DNA of 51,073 bases from Nodosilinea sp. LEGE 06152 (lineage in GTDB: Bacteria; Cyanobacteriota; Cyanobacteriia; Phormidesmidales; Phormidesmidaceae): the NCBI RefSeq assembly GCF_015207525.1, contig NZ_JADEWR010000002.1, forward strand, positions 293,252-344,324, in the 5' to 3' direction. The notes beneath the pieces are model-generated. The model was not told the origin of the DNA, made no database searches, and was given only the letters and a program-made list of their open reading frames with translations. The first letter of the stretch is position 1. Each line of letters begins with the position of its first letter. Positions 8,708 through 17,169 of the stretch are shown here, in pieces. The position numbers and the translations under genes were made by a program.

Positions 8708-10075
8708 TCAAAGCCCGTAGGGCTGGGGCTGCAGGGCTACCTGACTGGCGATCGCCTCGTAGAGCCGGTCTGATATGAGCGTATAGGCTTCATCGGTTAG
8801 ACCCGCTGGGCTTTGAAACGCTTGCCCCGCAAAGTTTTCGTAGATGGGGTAGAAGTTTAAGACCTGAGCATTGGCCGATTGCTGACTGGCCTGATTGGCA
8901 ACGGTGGCTAAGCCTGCAAACCCGGTGCGCATTTGCTCCAGGTAGGCATTGTCTAGCTCGGCTAAAATCGCCGCTTCTTCTGGCGTTATCGACTCTTGCT
9001 GACGAGTCGAGATTTCGGGCTCGATGCCGATGATCAAGCGCTTTTGATTAGCCGCCGCCCAGCTCACCATCTGCCGCACGTGGCGACCGTAGCGATCGAT
9101 GCGCTGTTCGAGTTCGGCCTGGTCGGCGGGGAGGCGATCGCTCAGAGTGGCATCCAGCGTGGGTGAGTAGAGGTTGAGCGGTGCGGCCTGGCGCGGCGCG
9201 GCCTGCTGCCGCTGCAGAGCGTAGCGCTTAACGCCCTGCACCACGTAGAGCTGATCAAACCAGGCCTGCGTTTGCTCACTTAGCTGCGTCCCCAACGACT
9301 GCCTTTCGCCGGTCAAATATTGCTCCAGGCCCGGCACATCGCTGCCCCGGTCAGCGCTGGGCAACATCAAGTCGGCGTAGCCCCCCATCACCACCACAAA
9401 GTCTGGATTGTAGGCGGCCACCCGCTGGGTCAGCATGGCCAGATCATTGCCCGAGGCGTAGCCAGGTACCGCCGCATTCACAACTCGGTACTGCCCATCG
9501 CGAATACGCGGCGGCAGCGCCAGGGCTTCTTGCACCTGGTCGGCCCGAAAGGGCAGCGCACTGGGCTGAAACTGACTGGGGTTGGCCCGCTGCTGGGCAA
9601 CTTGATCGTTGAGGCGGGTTTCTAGCTTGCTGGCAAAGGTGGTCTGGTTGTTGGAGCTGAGCTGGCCAAAGGCCGTCGAGCCGCCGAGCACAAAAATTCT
9701 GATCTCTCCTGCTGGCTTGGTGCTGGGCACGGCTTCTTCGTCTCGAAACCCGCTGTCGTTGATTTGCCAAAAGCTGCTCTGTTGGTTACCCGCCAGCCGG
9801 TAGCCCAGCAGGGGGTCGCGAACGGCGTTTAACTCGCCGTCGTCGGGCAGACCCGTGTAGGGCTGGCCGGTTCGGCTGATAAACCGCAGGTGGTAAGCAT
9901 CTCTGACATCAGAGGTTTGACTGGCGGTAAAGCGATCGCTGGTGCCCGTAGCGTGGGTCAACACCCGCGTGAGAAACTCAATGCCAACAGGAATGCCAAT
10001 TAGCAATAGAAGAAACAGCGCCCACCGCAAGCGGCGACGCGGTGATTTTCTCTTGTATTGGTAACTGCTGTACAT
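8708..10075 (-). CDS. Membrane-anchored SGNH/GDSL-like hydrolase
   Basis: Starting at the internal ATG at 10075 gives MYSSYQYKRKSPRRRLRWAL and a protein of 455 residues; the ATG at 10114 would add 13. One basic-flanked membrane segment (about residues 18-37, ALFLLLLIGIPVGIEFL) anchors it, leaving the bulk outside. The motif IFVLGGSTAFG resembles the GDSL block I with Gly-Gly-Ser as nucleophile region, and VVNAAVPGYASGNDLAML plus FVVVMGGYADL resemble blocks II and III. Such proteins often modify cell-surface polysaccharides, but the catalytic Asp-His pair near the C terminus is not obvious, so activity is uncertain. It is not in an operon with the GAF gene 335 bases away. Confidence 0.7.
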   Translation of the reverse strand: MYSSYQYKRKSPRRRLRWALFLLLLIGIPVGIEFLTRVLTHATGTSDRFTASQTSDVRDAYHLRFISRTGQPYTGLPDDGELNAVRDPLLGYRLAGNQQSSFWQINDSGFRDEEAVPSTKPAGEIRIFVLGGSTAFGQLSSNNQTTFASKLETRLNDQVAQQRANPSQFQPSALPFRADQVQEALALPPRIRDGQYRVVNAAVPGYASGNDLAMLTQRVAAYNPDFVVVMGGYADLMLPSADRGSDVPGLEQYLTGERQSLGTQLSEQTQAWFDQLYVVQGVKRYALQRQQAAPRQAAPLNLYSPTLDATLSDRLPADQAELEQRIDRYGRHVRQMVSWAAANQKRLIIGIEPEISTRQQESITPEEAAILAELDNAYLEQMRTGFAGLATVANQASQQSANAQVLNFYPIYENFAGQAFQSPAGLTDEAYTLISDRLYEAIASQVALQPQPYGL

Positions 10076-10114
10076 AAACTCCGCCACTCTCAAGTCCGAT
10101 ACATCAACAGGCAA

Positions 10115-10449
10115 ATTAGCAAATTGATTGTAGGCGATCGCTGCCCATTCACCCTGATGCCCCTCAAATTACGTTTCGACTGGCTCCCATTCAGACGTGC
10201 AGCCAGCCGCGTAAAAAAACTAACCCCTTAACTAGACCTAGAAGCCGAAGGGGCAATTTATGTTCCGCCAGGGATCAAATTGCTCAAGATCTACACAAAC
10301 CCGGCACGGCTCAAACCAAATCCTGAATGAATACCCTCGATTTGTAGGGGCGTAGCATGCTACGCCCCTACGGAGTGCCTGATTATGACTCGGGGTTCAC
10401 CAGATTAGATTTCCTATCAGTGGCCCACCCTGCCCAGTTCCGGAGACGG
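10115..10449. other. 335-base intergenic region with a long palindrome
   Basis: Lies between the 5' end of the SGNH-like gene and the 3' end of the GAF gene. Apart from the palindrome at 10344-10371 I see no gene or RNA. The part next to 10114 probably carries the promoter of the SGNH-like gene. Confidence 0.6.
10344..10371. repeat. 28-bp perfect palindrome
   Basis: GTAGGGGCGTAGCA (10344-10357) is followed immediately by its exact complement, with no loop. The GTAGGGGCGTAGCATGC type is a known dispersed palindromic repeat in bacterial intergenic DNA. It lies 3' of the GAF gene and could act as its transcript end, but no T-run follows. Confidence 0.85.
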
Positions 10450-10998
10450 CTACGCCTCTACACCGCCCCGCACCGAGGGAGCGATGGCCAGCGTTTCTGC
10501 CCCCTGCTGCATAGCGGCGATATCGGCCTCAGACCAGGGGCGAACCGACTGGCAGTGATGCGCGACGAGCAACCCCCACAGGCCCTGGGGAATGAGCACG
10601 GGCACTACTAAATTGGCCCGTACCCCCATGCTGCGCAGAAAATCACGGTGACACTCGGCAATGGGTTCGGTCTCAATATCTGCGATCGCCCGCACCCGCC
10701 CGGCCAAATACAGCGCGGCATATTCGTCGTTGAAGCATTCATCTGGCCCGGTAGCGCCAAAGATAGAAAACTGCGGATCGCTCAAAACTTCGAAGGTGAC
10801 CCGCCCTTTCCACTGACTGTAGAAGTAATACAGGAGCACTCTGTCAACCCCCAGCTTTTGCTGCAGATCGCTCGTCACCTGTCCGACCAAGTCGTCGCGC
10901 TCAAGGGTTGTATAGATGCGGGCAACTACTCGCCGCAAGCCCGAACTCGCCCGTAGTTCTGCATCAGAATTCAGTTTTTCTGGAAAGGGGGGTTCCAC
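10450..10998 (-). CDS. Stand-alone GAF protein with cyanobacteriochrome cysteines (putative photoreceptor)
   Basis: A 182-residue protein that is essentially one GAF domain (about residues 20-175). It has the canonical bilin-binding position Cys116-His117 (IAECHRDFL) followed by VRANLVVPVL and LWGLLVAHHC, as in cyanobacteriochromes. It also carries Asp86-Glu-Cys88-Phe, matching the DXCF motif, exactly 28 residues before Cys116. Known DXCF photoreceptors attach a linear tetrapyrrole at the first-named cysteine and form a reversible second link with the DXCF cysteine, giving blue-light states. No kinase, GGDEF or methyl-accepting output is attached, so a partner would be needed. Binding of a chromophore is inferred, not shown. 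The start at 10998 is ATG; no close operon partner. Confidence 0.75.
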   Translation of the reverse strand: MEPPFPEKLNSDAELRASSGLRRVVARIYTTLERDDLVGQVTSDLQQKLGVDRVLLYYFYSQWKGRVTFEVLSDPQFSIFGATGPDECFNDEYAALYLAGRVRAIADIETEPIAECHRDFLRSMGVRANLVVPVLIPQGLWGLLVAHHCQSVRPWSEADIAAMQQGAETLAIAPSVRGGVEA

Positions 10999-11128
10999 GA
11001 ATCGAGTTACTGTAGCGGTCGAAGCAATTGTATCGATAATCTGAATAAGCTTGGCCCAGGGCTAACTATAACCTCTAGTAGACCGACCCAACAGCCTCAA
11101 CCTATCCGAATCAAAAGCCCTGGGGCAA

Positions 11129-14100
11129 CTATCCGTTAGACATACTTTCTGCTGCTGTAGGCACTAGCTCAGCGGGAGCTTTAGTGACGGGGGCCGGGCT
11201 CCAGCGGGTCAGCAGGCGGTACGCCGAGGGAATGTAGTAGAGGGCCAGCAGGGTTGCGCCGCCGAGGCCGCCTGCGATCGCGATCGCCAGCGGGGGCCAA
11301 AACCCAGTGGGGTCAATCATCAGCGGCACAAAGCCAATGATGGTGGTGACGGTGGTGGCAATCACGTGGCGGGTGGCGTGAAACACCACGGCTTCTACCG
11401 CCTGGGGATGGCCTAGCTTGGCTTCGGGGTGCTCACGCAGGGCGGCCAGCACCACAATCGAGTCATTGATCGCCAGGCCAATCAGCCCCAGGGTGCCAAG
11501 GATGGCGGTAAAGCCAAAGATCGAGCCAAACAGCTTCAGCGCCAGGGCGGCAAGACCCACTGAGAGAATGGCAACCGTGCCAATTAGCGCCGCCAAGCCA
11601 AACGAGTTGAACGACAGCACCAGGGTGGCGGTCATCAAAATCATCAGCACGCCAACGGTGGAGAGCAGGTTGCCAACGGCGGTGCCGCGGGCGTCGGCCT
11701 CGCCACCGTACTCGATGCGGTAGCCGGGGGGTAGCTCAAACCCCTGGGCAGTGAGCCGCTGCTGAAAGGCGGCCAGTACGGTACTGGGCAACGAACCAGC
11801 GGTAATAAAGCCCTGCACCGTGTTGATGCGCTGGCCGTTGCGGCGGCTAATGCTAGCGATGTCGGGCACCAGGTCGAGGGAGGCGATCGCATCCAGGGGC
11901 AGATTGCCTGCGGTGGTGACCATATCGAGCGAGGCGATCGCCCCCAGATCGCCCTGCTGGTCTTCCGGCACCCGCACCCGCACCGGAATGTCGCGGGTGC
12001 CATCCAGCACCGAGCCGCCCGTTCTCCCATCGAGAGCGGCATTGAGCTGGCCCGCAATACTCTGATTGTCGAGCCCTAATCGGCGGGCCTGGGCTTCATC
12101 CACCATTAGGGCCAGCTTGGGCAGCGCCTCGGTCAGCGTGGCGCGGGTGTGCACCACGTTGGGCACCTGGGCTAGTTCGGCGCGGAGGCGATCGCCCAGA
12201 TCCCGTAGCCCTGTTAAGTCTGACCCATACACCCGCAGCTCAATCGGCGCGTCGAAAGGTGGCCCCTGCTCTAGCTGCTTCACCAGCACCTGAGCCTGGG
12301 GAAAGGCCGCATCCATTTCGCGCTGTAGGGTTTGAATGGTTTCTCGCAGCCGCTCCGTGCCCGCCAGCTGCACAATGCCCTGGGCGTAGTTTTGGGCATT
12401 GCGGCGATTGTCGAGCACGTTGTAGAAAAAGGGCGGCGCGCTGCGGCCTAAAAACCAGTGCACATCGTCAATTTCTGGATGGGTCAGGGCCAGCTCCCGC
12501 GCCTGGCGAATTTGGGCCTGGGTCGCGCTCAGCGCAGTCTGGGTGGGCAGCTCAAATTCAATTTGAAACTGGTTGCGGTTGGTGGGCGGAAAAAACTGCT
12601 GGGGCAGGGTGGCAAACACCGCAAACCCCATCACCGGCAAAATCAGCGACAGACCCACCCCCAACCAGGGGCGGCAAAACACTGCCCGCAGCGTCCACCG
12701 ATAGCCGTTGGCCAAAGCGACATTGGAAAACCCCTGCTCCAGCCAGGTCCAGCGCTGGGGCAGCGGGTTCCACTGGTGCAGTCGGCCCGCCAGCGCCAAA
12801 ATCACCGTCAGCGACAGAGCCAGCGAACTCAGCAGCGCCAAAATCACCGTGAGCCCGATGGTGCCAATGAACTCGCCCACGCCCCCTGGCGACGTGGCGA
12901 TGGGAACAAAGGCCAGCACCGTGGTCAGCGTGCTGGCCAGCAGCGGTACCAGCAGGTGCCGCACCGTCTGCGCCACGGCCTCGGCGGGCGGCATGCCCTG
13001 GCCCAGCCGCCCCTGCACCTCATCCACGGCAATGATGGCGTTGTCGATCAGCAGCCCCAGGGCGATGATGATGCCCGTCACCGACATCTGGTGCAGGGGC
13101 ACGCCGAGCACTTTCATGGTGCCAAACACCATCAGCGTGGTCAGCGGCAGCGCCAGCCCCACCAGCAGGGCCGACTTCCAGCCCAAGATCAGCAGCGATA
13201 CGCCAATCACCAGCACCGACCCTGTGATCAGGTTATTGACCACGCCGTTGAGCCGCTGCTGCACGTACTGGCTCTGGTCGAGCACAACTTGCAAATCCAG
13301 CCCCTGCGGCAGTTCGCGGCGAAAGTCATCCAGTACCCGCTGCGCCTGCACGGCCCACTGGTCGACCCGCTGGCCCGACTCCACTTTGGCCGCCAGGGCG
13401 ATCGCCGGGTGGCCGTTTACCAAAGCCAGATCCGGCGGCGGATCCTGCACCGCTCTGGTGACGGTGGCCACATCCCCCAGTCGCGCCACCTGCCCCTCGA
13501 CCCCAGCCCGAATGGGAATGGCGCGAATCTGCTCCAGGGAGCTGAGGCTGCTGTCAACTTCGAGCAAAAATTCGCTGCTGGCGCTGCGGTACTGCCCCGC
13601 CGAAACTTTGGCATCGCTGGCGGCAATCTGCTGAGCCAGCCCCTGGGCCGTCAGCCCCAGTTGCGATAGCTCCGTGGCGGCAATATCCACCCGAATTTCT
13701 TCGTCCGGTTCGCCAAACACATCCACCGTCTCGGTGCCAGGAATGGCTCGCAGGCGATCTTCTAGAGCTGCCGCCAGCCGCCCCAGAATCGCGTAGTTGG
13801 GCGCGTCATCCCGCGTCCAGGTCAGGCCCACAATCAGGGCGCTGGCCTTGGTGGAGCTGTCGGCGTACTCGGGCACCGAGGCGGCGGCGGGCAGATCGGC
13901 CACGGCATCGTCTACCTTGCTGCGCACCTTAGCCCACACCGGGTCTACATCGGGGATGGTCTCCTTCAGTTCTACCGTAATCACCGAAATGCCGCTGCCC
14001 GAGGTCGATCGCAGCGACTCAACTTCCTCCAGCTCAAACAGGCGATCCTCAATCTTTTCGGTCACCAGGGTCTCGACTCGCTCTGGGGTAGCTCCCGGCA

Positions 14101-14242
14101 AAAAGGTGGTGACGCGAGCAAAGCGCTGCACAATCTCAGGGTCTTCTAGGCGCGGCAGGGTGAGAAAGGCCGAGAGACCCCAGACGACGATCAGTACCAG
14201 GGTGAGCAGCAGCAGCTGGCGGTTGCGGTAGAAGAGGTCCAT
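11129..14242 (-). CDS. RND-type efflux transporter (AcrB/HAE1-like inner-membrane pump)
   Basis: A 1037-residue pump, close to the ~1040 typical of AcrB-like proteins. It has an N-terminal membrane helix (LLLLTLVLIVVWGLSAFL), two large periplasmic loops, and two blocks of membrane helices. Charged proton-relay residues occur in helix 4 (GLLIDNAIIAVDEV), with the pseudo-symmetric GLAINDSIVVL in helix 10. RND pumps use the proton gradient to expel drugs, solvents or metals through a fusion protein and outer-membrane channel. The fusion-protein gene is upstream on the same strand (15659-16993) with a lysozyme gene between. The leader before the ATG is C-rich on the coding strand and has no Shine-Dalgarno. 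No outer-membrane channel gene is visible. Confidence 0.92.
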   Translation of the reverse strand: MDLFYRNRQLLLLTLVLIVVWGLSAFLTLPRLEDPEIVQRFARVTTFLPGATPERVETLVTEKIEDRLFELEEVESLRSTSGSGISVITVELKETIPDVDPVWAKVRSKVDDAVADLPAAASVPEYADSSTKASALIVGLTWTRDDAPNYAILGRLAAALEDRLRAIPGTETVDVFGEPDEEIRVDIAATELSQLGLTAQGLAQQIAASDAKVSAGQYRSASSEFLLEVDSSLSSLEQIRAIPIRAGVEGQVARLGDVATVTRAVQDPPPDLALVNGHPAIALAAKVESGQRVDQWAVQAQRVLDDFRRELPQGLDLQVVLDQSQYVQQRLNGVVNNLITGSVLVIGVSLLILGWKSALLVGLALPLTTLMVFGTMKVLGVPLHQMSVTGIIIALGLLIDNAIIAVDEVQGRLGQGMPPAEAVAQTVRHLLVPLLASTLTTVLAFVPIATSPGGVGEFIGTIGLTVILALLSSLALSLTVILALAGRLHQWNPLPQRWTWLEQGFSNVALANGYRWTLRAVFCRPWLGVGLSLILPVMGFAVFATLPQQFFPPTNRNQFQIEFELPTQTALSATQAQIRQARELALTHPEIDDVHWFLGRSAPPFFYNVLDNRRNAQNYAQGIVQLAGTERLRETIQTLQREMDAAFPQAQVLVKQLEQGPPFDAPIELRVYGSDLTGLRDLGDRLRAELAQVPNVVHTRATLTEALPKLALMVDEAQARRLGLDNQSIAGQLNAALDGRTGGSVLDGTRDIPVRVRVPEDQQGDLGAIASLDMVTTAGNLPLDAIASLDLVPDIASISRRNGQRINTVQGFITAGSLPSTVLAAFQQRLTAQGFELPPGYRIEYGGEADARGTAVGNLLSTVGVLMILMTATLVLSFNSFGLAALIGTVAILSVGLAALALKLFGSIFGFTAILGTLGLIGLAINDSIVVLAALREHPEAKLGHPQAVEAVVFHATRHVIATTVTTIIGFVPLMIDPTGFWPPLAIAIAGGLGGATLLALYYIPSAYRLLTRWSPAPVTKAPAELVPTAAESMSNG

Positions 14243-14246
14243 GGCG

Positions 14247-14312
14247 GGGTGGATGGGTGGGAGGGTGGATGGGTGGGAGGGTAGGAGGGTGGATGGGTGG
14301 GGGCAGACGGTG
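14247..14312 (+). repeat. G-rich short tandem repeats in front of the RND gene
   Basis: The plus strand repeats units of the type GGTGGATGGGTGGGAGG about three times with small changes. Runs of three or more G at short spacing could form a G-quadruplex, and the complementary C-rich strand is the mRNA leader of the RND gene, explaining why no ribosome binding site is seen there. Confidence 0.7.
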
Positions 14313-14389
14313 TTTGCCTGGGTTTCTTAGCGGGTGGGGGGTGTACCCGTGTGGCCGTGCTGGGGAAATAAAAGAAAGATTTATGCCAT

Positions 14390-15499
14390 TCAAACCCCTA
14401 GGCTGGCGCGGGTGCGGGAGCCGACAATGCCATCGACGGTTAGGCCACGGCTGGCCTGAAACTGGCGCACGGCGCGATCGGTGGCAGGGCCGAAGCTGCC
14501 GTCGGCGGCAAGGGCAATTCCAGCGCGGGCTAGAGCCTGCTGCACGGCGCGCACATCTGCCCCGGTGGTAAGGGGGTTGGTGAGCCGCAGCAGCCGATTG
14601 GGCGACGGTGCGGGCGACGGCGGCGCAGGTGGAGTCGGCTGCCGCTGCAGAAAGGCCCAGGTTTGGGGGCCGACAATGCCGTCGGCGAACAGGCCCTGCG
14701 ATCGCTGAAACTGTTCTACCGCCTGCTTGGTGGCTGGGCCAAACACCCCGTCGGGGGTAATCTGTGCTCCCCAGCGCACCAGGTCAGCCTGGAGCTGCTG
14801 CACATCCTGCCCGGTTAGGTAAGGGTTGGCCAAGGCCAACAGGCGAGACCCTGGAGTCACGGCAGAGCTACCGCCGCCGCCCCCCGAACCGCCGCCCGTA
14901 CCGCCTGCCGATACGGTAGGCCGATTGGCCAAATAGGTCTGGGCCTCGCGGCTGAGCCTAGAACCAGGCACAGAAGTCCGGCCGCCGGCTAGATATCGTT
15001 GCCCGGCGGCGCTGAGGGCCACCCCCGGCGTACCGGCCAGAAATACGTTGGCCTCCGAGAGACGGCGGCGCAGTAGCCCCTCTTCCACATTGGTGCCGGG
15101 GTTGCGGTAGAGAATTAGAGCTGCTTCAACGTTCTGCCAGTCCTGATTGCGCAGCACCCGTGAAATGGTTTCAAAGCCGCTGGCTCCGTAGAAATTGGCC
15201 CCCAGATTGTAGGCGAAGCTCAGAATTGCGCCCTGCTGGTTGGCGTTCAGGTTGCTCCAGCCGGGAATGCGCTGCTGGGGCGGCAGGTAGGTGTTGGCCA
15301 CCTGCGTGATCAGGAGTTCGTCGGCTTCTTCCCGGCTAATGCGATCGCCCAGCTTAAAGGGCTGGCCATTGCGATTGCGGGTCGAACCCCAGCCGATGGT
15401 AATGGGCAAGTTGCCAGTTTTAGGATCTGGGTAAGCTTGCAAACTCAGGCCCTCAAAGGTTTTGATCAGGTCTAGTCCTGGCGTTGGCACCCCGGCCAT
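14390..15499 (-). CDS. GH24 lysozyme with two C-terminal peptidoglycan-binding domains
   Basis: I choose the ATG at 15499 (MAGVPTPGLDLIKTFEG, 369 residues), which has a GAGGT ribosome binding site 7 bases before it; the frame is open up to an ATG at 15646. Residues 5-160 are a T4-type lysozyme with the Glu16/Asp25/Thr34 triad (TFEG, YPDP, TIGWGST). A Gly/Ser-rich linker follows (about 245-260). Two PG_binding_1 repeats (DGVFGPATKQAVEQFQ...DGIVGPQT and DGSFGPATDRAVRQFQ...DGIVGSRT) fill the C terminus. It should cleave the MurNAc-GlcNAc bonds of peptidoglycan. There is no signal peptide, so how it reaches the wall is unclear. Its place between the fusion protein and pump genes suggests a role in fitting the efflux assembly through the wall, but that is inference. 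Confidence 0.88.
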   Translation of the reverse strand: MAGVPTPGLDLIKTFEGLSLQAYPDPKTGNLPITIGWGSTRNRNGQPFKLGDRISREEADELLITQVANTYLPPQQRIPGWSNLNANQQGAILSFAYNLGANFYGASGFETISRVLRNQDWQNVEAALILYRNPGTNVEEGLLRRRLSEANVFLAGTPGVALSAAGQRYLAGGRTSVPGSRLSREAQTYLANRPTVSAGGTGGGSGGGGGSSAVTPGSRLLALANPYLTGQDVQQLQADLVRWGAQITPDGVFGPATKQAVEQFQRSQGLFADGIVGPQTWAFLQRQPTPPAPPSPAPSPNRLLRLTNPLTTGADVRAVQQALARAGIALAADGSFGPATDRAVRQFQASRGLTVDGIVGSRTRASLGV

Positions 15500-15658
15500 A
15501 GCATTTACCTCGCGTAGAAAGTTGTACGAACTTACCGCAAGTGTATCGGCTCTCTGCAATGTCCTACCGCCGTTCGAAAGTCGGAAAAAGCGCCTGGGGG
15601 TTGACCTACCGAGTAGCCCGGTGCGGCCGGTTACAGAAGCTGGCATAGGAAAATGCCC

Positions 15659-16993
15659 TTAGTTAGAAACGCTGACCGCCTGACCGGGCACCACCCGATG
15701 GGTGCCAGCGGTAATGACGCGATCGCCCGCATCGACCAGCCCCTGCACCAGCACCCGATTGCCCTCGGTGTGCACAATCTCCACGGGCTGGCGAGCCACT
15801 GCGGCGGCATCTTGGCTGGGTTCAGCCACATATACTGACCACAGCCCTTGCTCCCCCTGCACCAGGGCGGTAGAGGGCAGCCAGAATCCGGCGGTGGGCT
15901 GGGTGTCTTGTAGAACAAGTCGGGCGGTTTGGCCCAGGGTGAGATCCTCGGCGATGTCTAGCTGCAGCACGACCGTCACCGTGCGACTGGTCGCTTCCAA
16001 CTCGGGCAGCAGGGCCGTGACGGTTGCCGGGAAAGTACGGTTGCCCACCTGCACGGTCTGTGCGCTGCCCACGGCTATGGTTTGAGCGCGATCAGCAGGC
16101 ACCCCAATGCGGGCCTCGGGTGCCTCCCCTTCGCTGAGCTGCAGTACGGTCTGGCCGCCGCTGACCACCACGCCTTCGTCGATGGGGCGATCGCTGATTC
16201 GACCGCTAAAGGGGGCCGTAATCACCGTTTTTGACAGGTCCACATCCACCGATTGAATCTGGGCCTCTAGCTGGCGCAGGCGGGCGGTCTGCGCCGCAAT
16301 CTGCTCGGGGCGAGTGCCAGCCAACAGCTCGTTTAGCTCGCTTTGGGCCTGGGCCAGCCGGTTTTCTAGCGCTCCGGTGCCAAAGGTTTGCTGGTCGAGT
16401 TCTTCACGCGAAATCGCCCCTCGGTCGTAGAGATCGACGCGGCGATCGCGCTGGGTCTGCGATAGTGCTAGCTGCTGCTGCAAGTCGCCCACCGCTGCCT
16501 GGGCCGCCGCGATCGACTGTTGGCGGGGGCCATTCTGCAGTTCGTTTAGGGTGGCTACGGCCTGGTCGCGCTGGGCGACGAGCTGCTGGCGCTGGGTTTC
16601 TAAACTGCGGCGATCGAGGCGAGCCAAGGGTTGACCAGCGACAACGCGATCGCCCTCCCGCACCAGCACCGCCACCACCGTACCGCCCTGCTCAAACCCC
16701 AGAGCGCTACTGCGCTGAGCCACAAGTTCGCCCGTGTACTGGCGCTCCACGGTATAGCCCTCGACCGGCACGAGCGCGACGGTCTCGACCGGCAACGGCG
16801 GGGCATCGGCGATCGCGTCGGTCGGGCTGAGCTGCCGCAGGCCCACCCCCACCGCCAGGGGCACCGTCACCAGGGGCACCACCCACCAGCGCCGCCGCCG
16901 CCACCCGCGTCGCCTGACTCCATCGTTGGCCGTAGCTGGAGCGGGGCGAGGCTGGGCAGAGACTAAATCAACTGAAGCGGGAGCGTCGGTCAT
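15659..16993 (-). CDS. RND periplasmic adaptor (HlyD/AcrA-type membrane fusion protein)
   Basis: The likely start is the ATG at 16993 (MTDAPASVDLVSAQ, 444 residues), with AAAGGTG just before it; the frame extends to 17059. A basic, Arg-rich cytoplasmic tail is followed by one membrane anchor (WWVVPLVTVPLAVGVGL). The N-terminal lipoyl half is GFEQGGTVVAVLVREGDRVVAG, a ~100-residue coiled coil follows, then the second lipoyl half (VITAPFSGRISDRPIDEG), a beta-barrel and the membrane-proximal domain. It links the RND pump to an outer-membrane channel. The gene starts about 100 bases from the divergent PadR regulator, over shared repeats that probably control both. Confidence 0.92.
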   Translation of the reverse strand: MTDAPASVDLVSAQPRPAPATANDGVRRRGWRRRRWWVVPLVTVPLAVGVGLRQLSPTDAIADAPPLPVETVALVPVEGYTVERQYTGELVAQRSSALGFEQGGTVVAVLVREGDRVVAGQPLARLDRRSLETQRQQLVAQRDQAVATLNELQNGPRQQSIAAAQAAVGDLQQQLALSQTQRDRRVDLYDRGAISREELDQQTFGTGALENRLAQAQSELNELLAGTRPEQIAAQTARLRQLEAQIQSVDVDLSKTVITAPFSGRISDRPIDEGVVVSGGQTVLQLSEGEAPEARIGVPADRAQTIAVGSAQTVQVGNRTFPATVTALLPELEATSRTVTVVLQLDIAEDLTLGQTARLVLQDTQPTAGFWLPSTALVQGEQGLWSVYVAEPSQDAAAVARQPVEIVHTEGNRVLVQGLVDAGDRVITAGTHRVVPGQAVSVSN

Positions 16994-17059
16994 GGCGGCA
17001 CCTTTGACTAGAGAGGTGAGCAAAATGCGGAGCCAGGTGTGCCCTAGACAACAGAGCAC

Positions 17060-17081
17060 TATTCAATAAGTAGGTATTCAA
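17060..17081. promoter_or_regulatory. TATTCAA half-sites 1 and 2 of an iterated operator
   Basis: TATTCAA occurs at 17060, 17075 and 17090, exactly 15 bases apart; the third copy is also one arm of the dyad at 17090-17107. They lie between the efflux and PadR genes, next to the fusion-protein start, as expected for an operator. Confidence 0.6.
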
Positions 17082-17089
17082 CAAATAGA

Positions 17090-17107
17090 TATTCAAATTG
17101 TTGAATA
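17090..17107. promoter_or_regulatory. Operator dyad 1 (TATTCAA-N4-TTGAATA)
   Basis: A perfect 7-bp inverted repeat with a 4-base spacer. It shares its layout with the second dyad 34 bases away (centre to centre), about three helical turns, so bound dimers would lie on the same face of the DNA. The divergent PadR protein is the natural candidate to bind it. Confidence 0.65.
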
Positions 17108-17122
17108 CTATGCCCAAAGGGT

Positions 17123-17142
17123 ATACTCAAACAGTTGAGTAT
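17123..17142. promoter_or_regulatory. Operator dyad 2 (ATACTCAA-N4-TTGAGTAT)
   Basis: A perfect 8-bp inverted repeat with a 4-base spacer, differing from dyad 1 by a symmetric T-to-C change. It would lie inside the longer PadR reading frame but upstream of the start I prefer (17170), which supports that start. Confidence 0.65.
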
Positions 17143-17169
17143 GTCAATGGGCAAACAAGCCCCTACCCC

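Noticed and set aside
12458..13669. 403-aa plus-strand reading frame opposite the RND gene
   Set aside because: Very rich in Gln, His and Arg and lacking domains; it is the antisense shadow of the transporter, as are the frames at 12708-13634 and 12259-12852.
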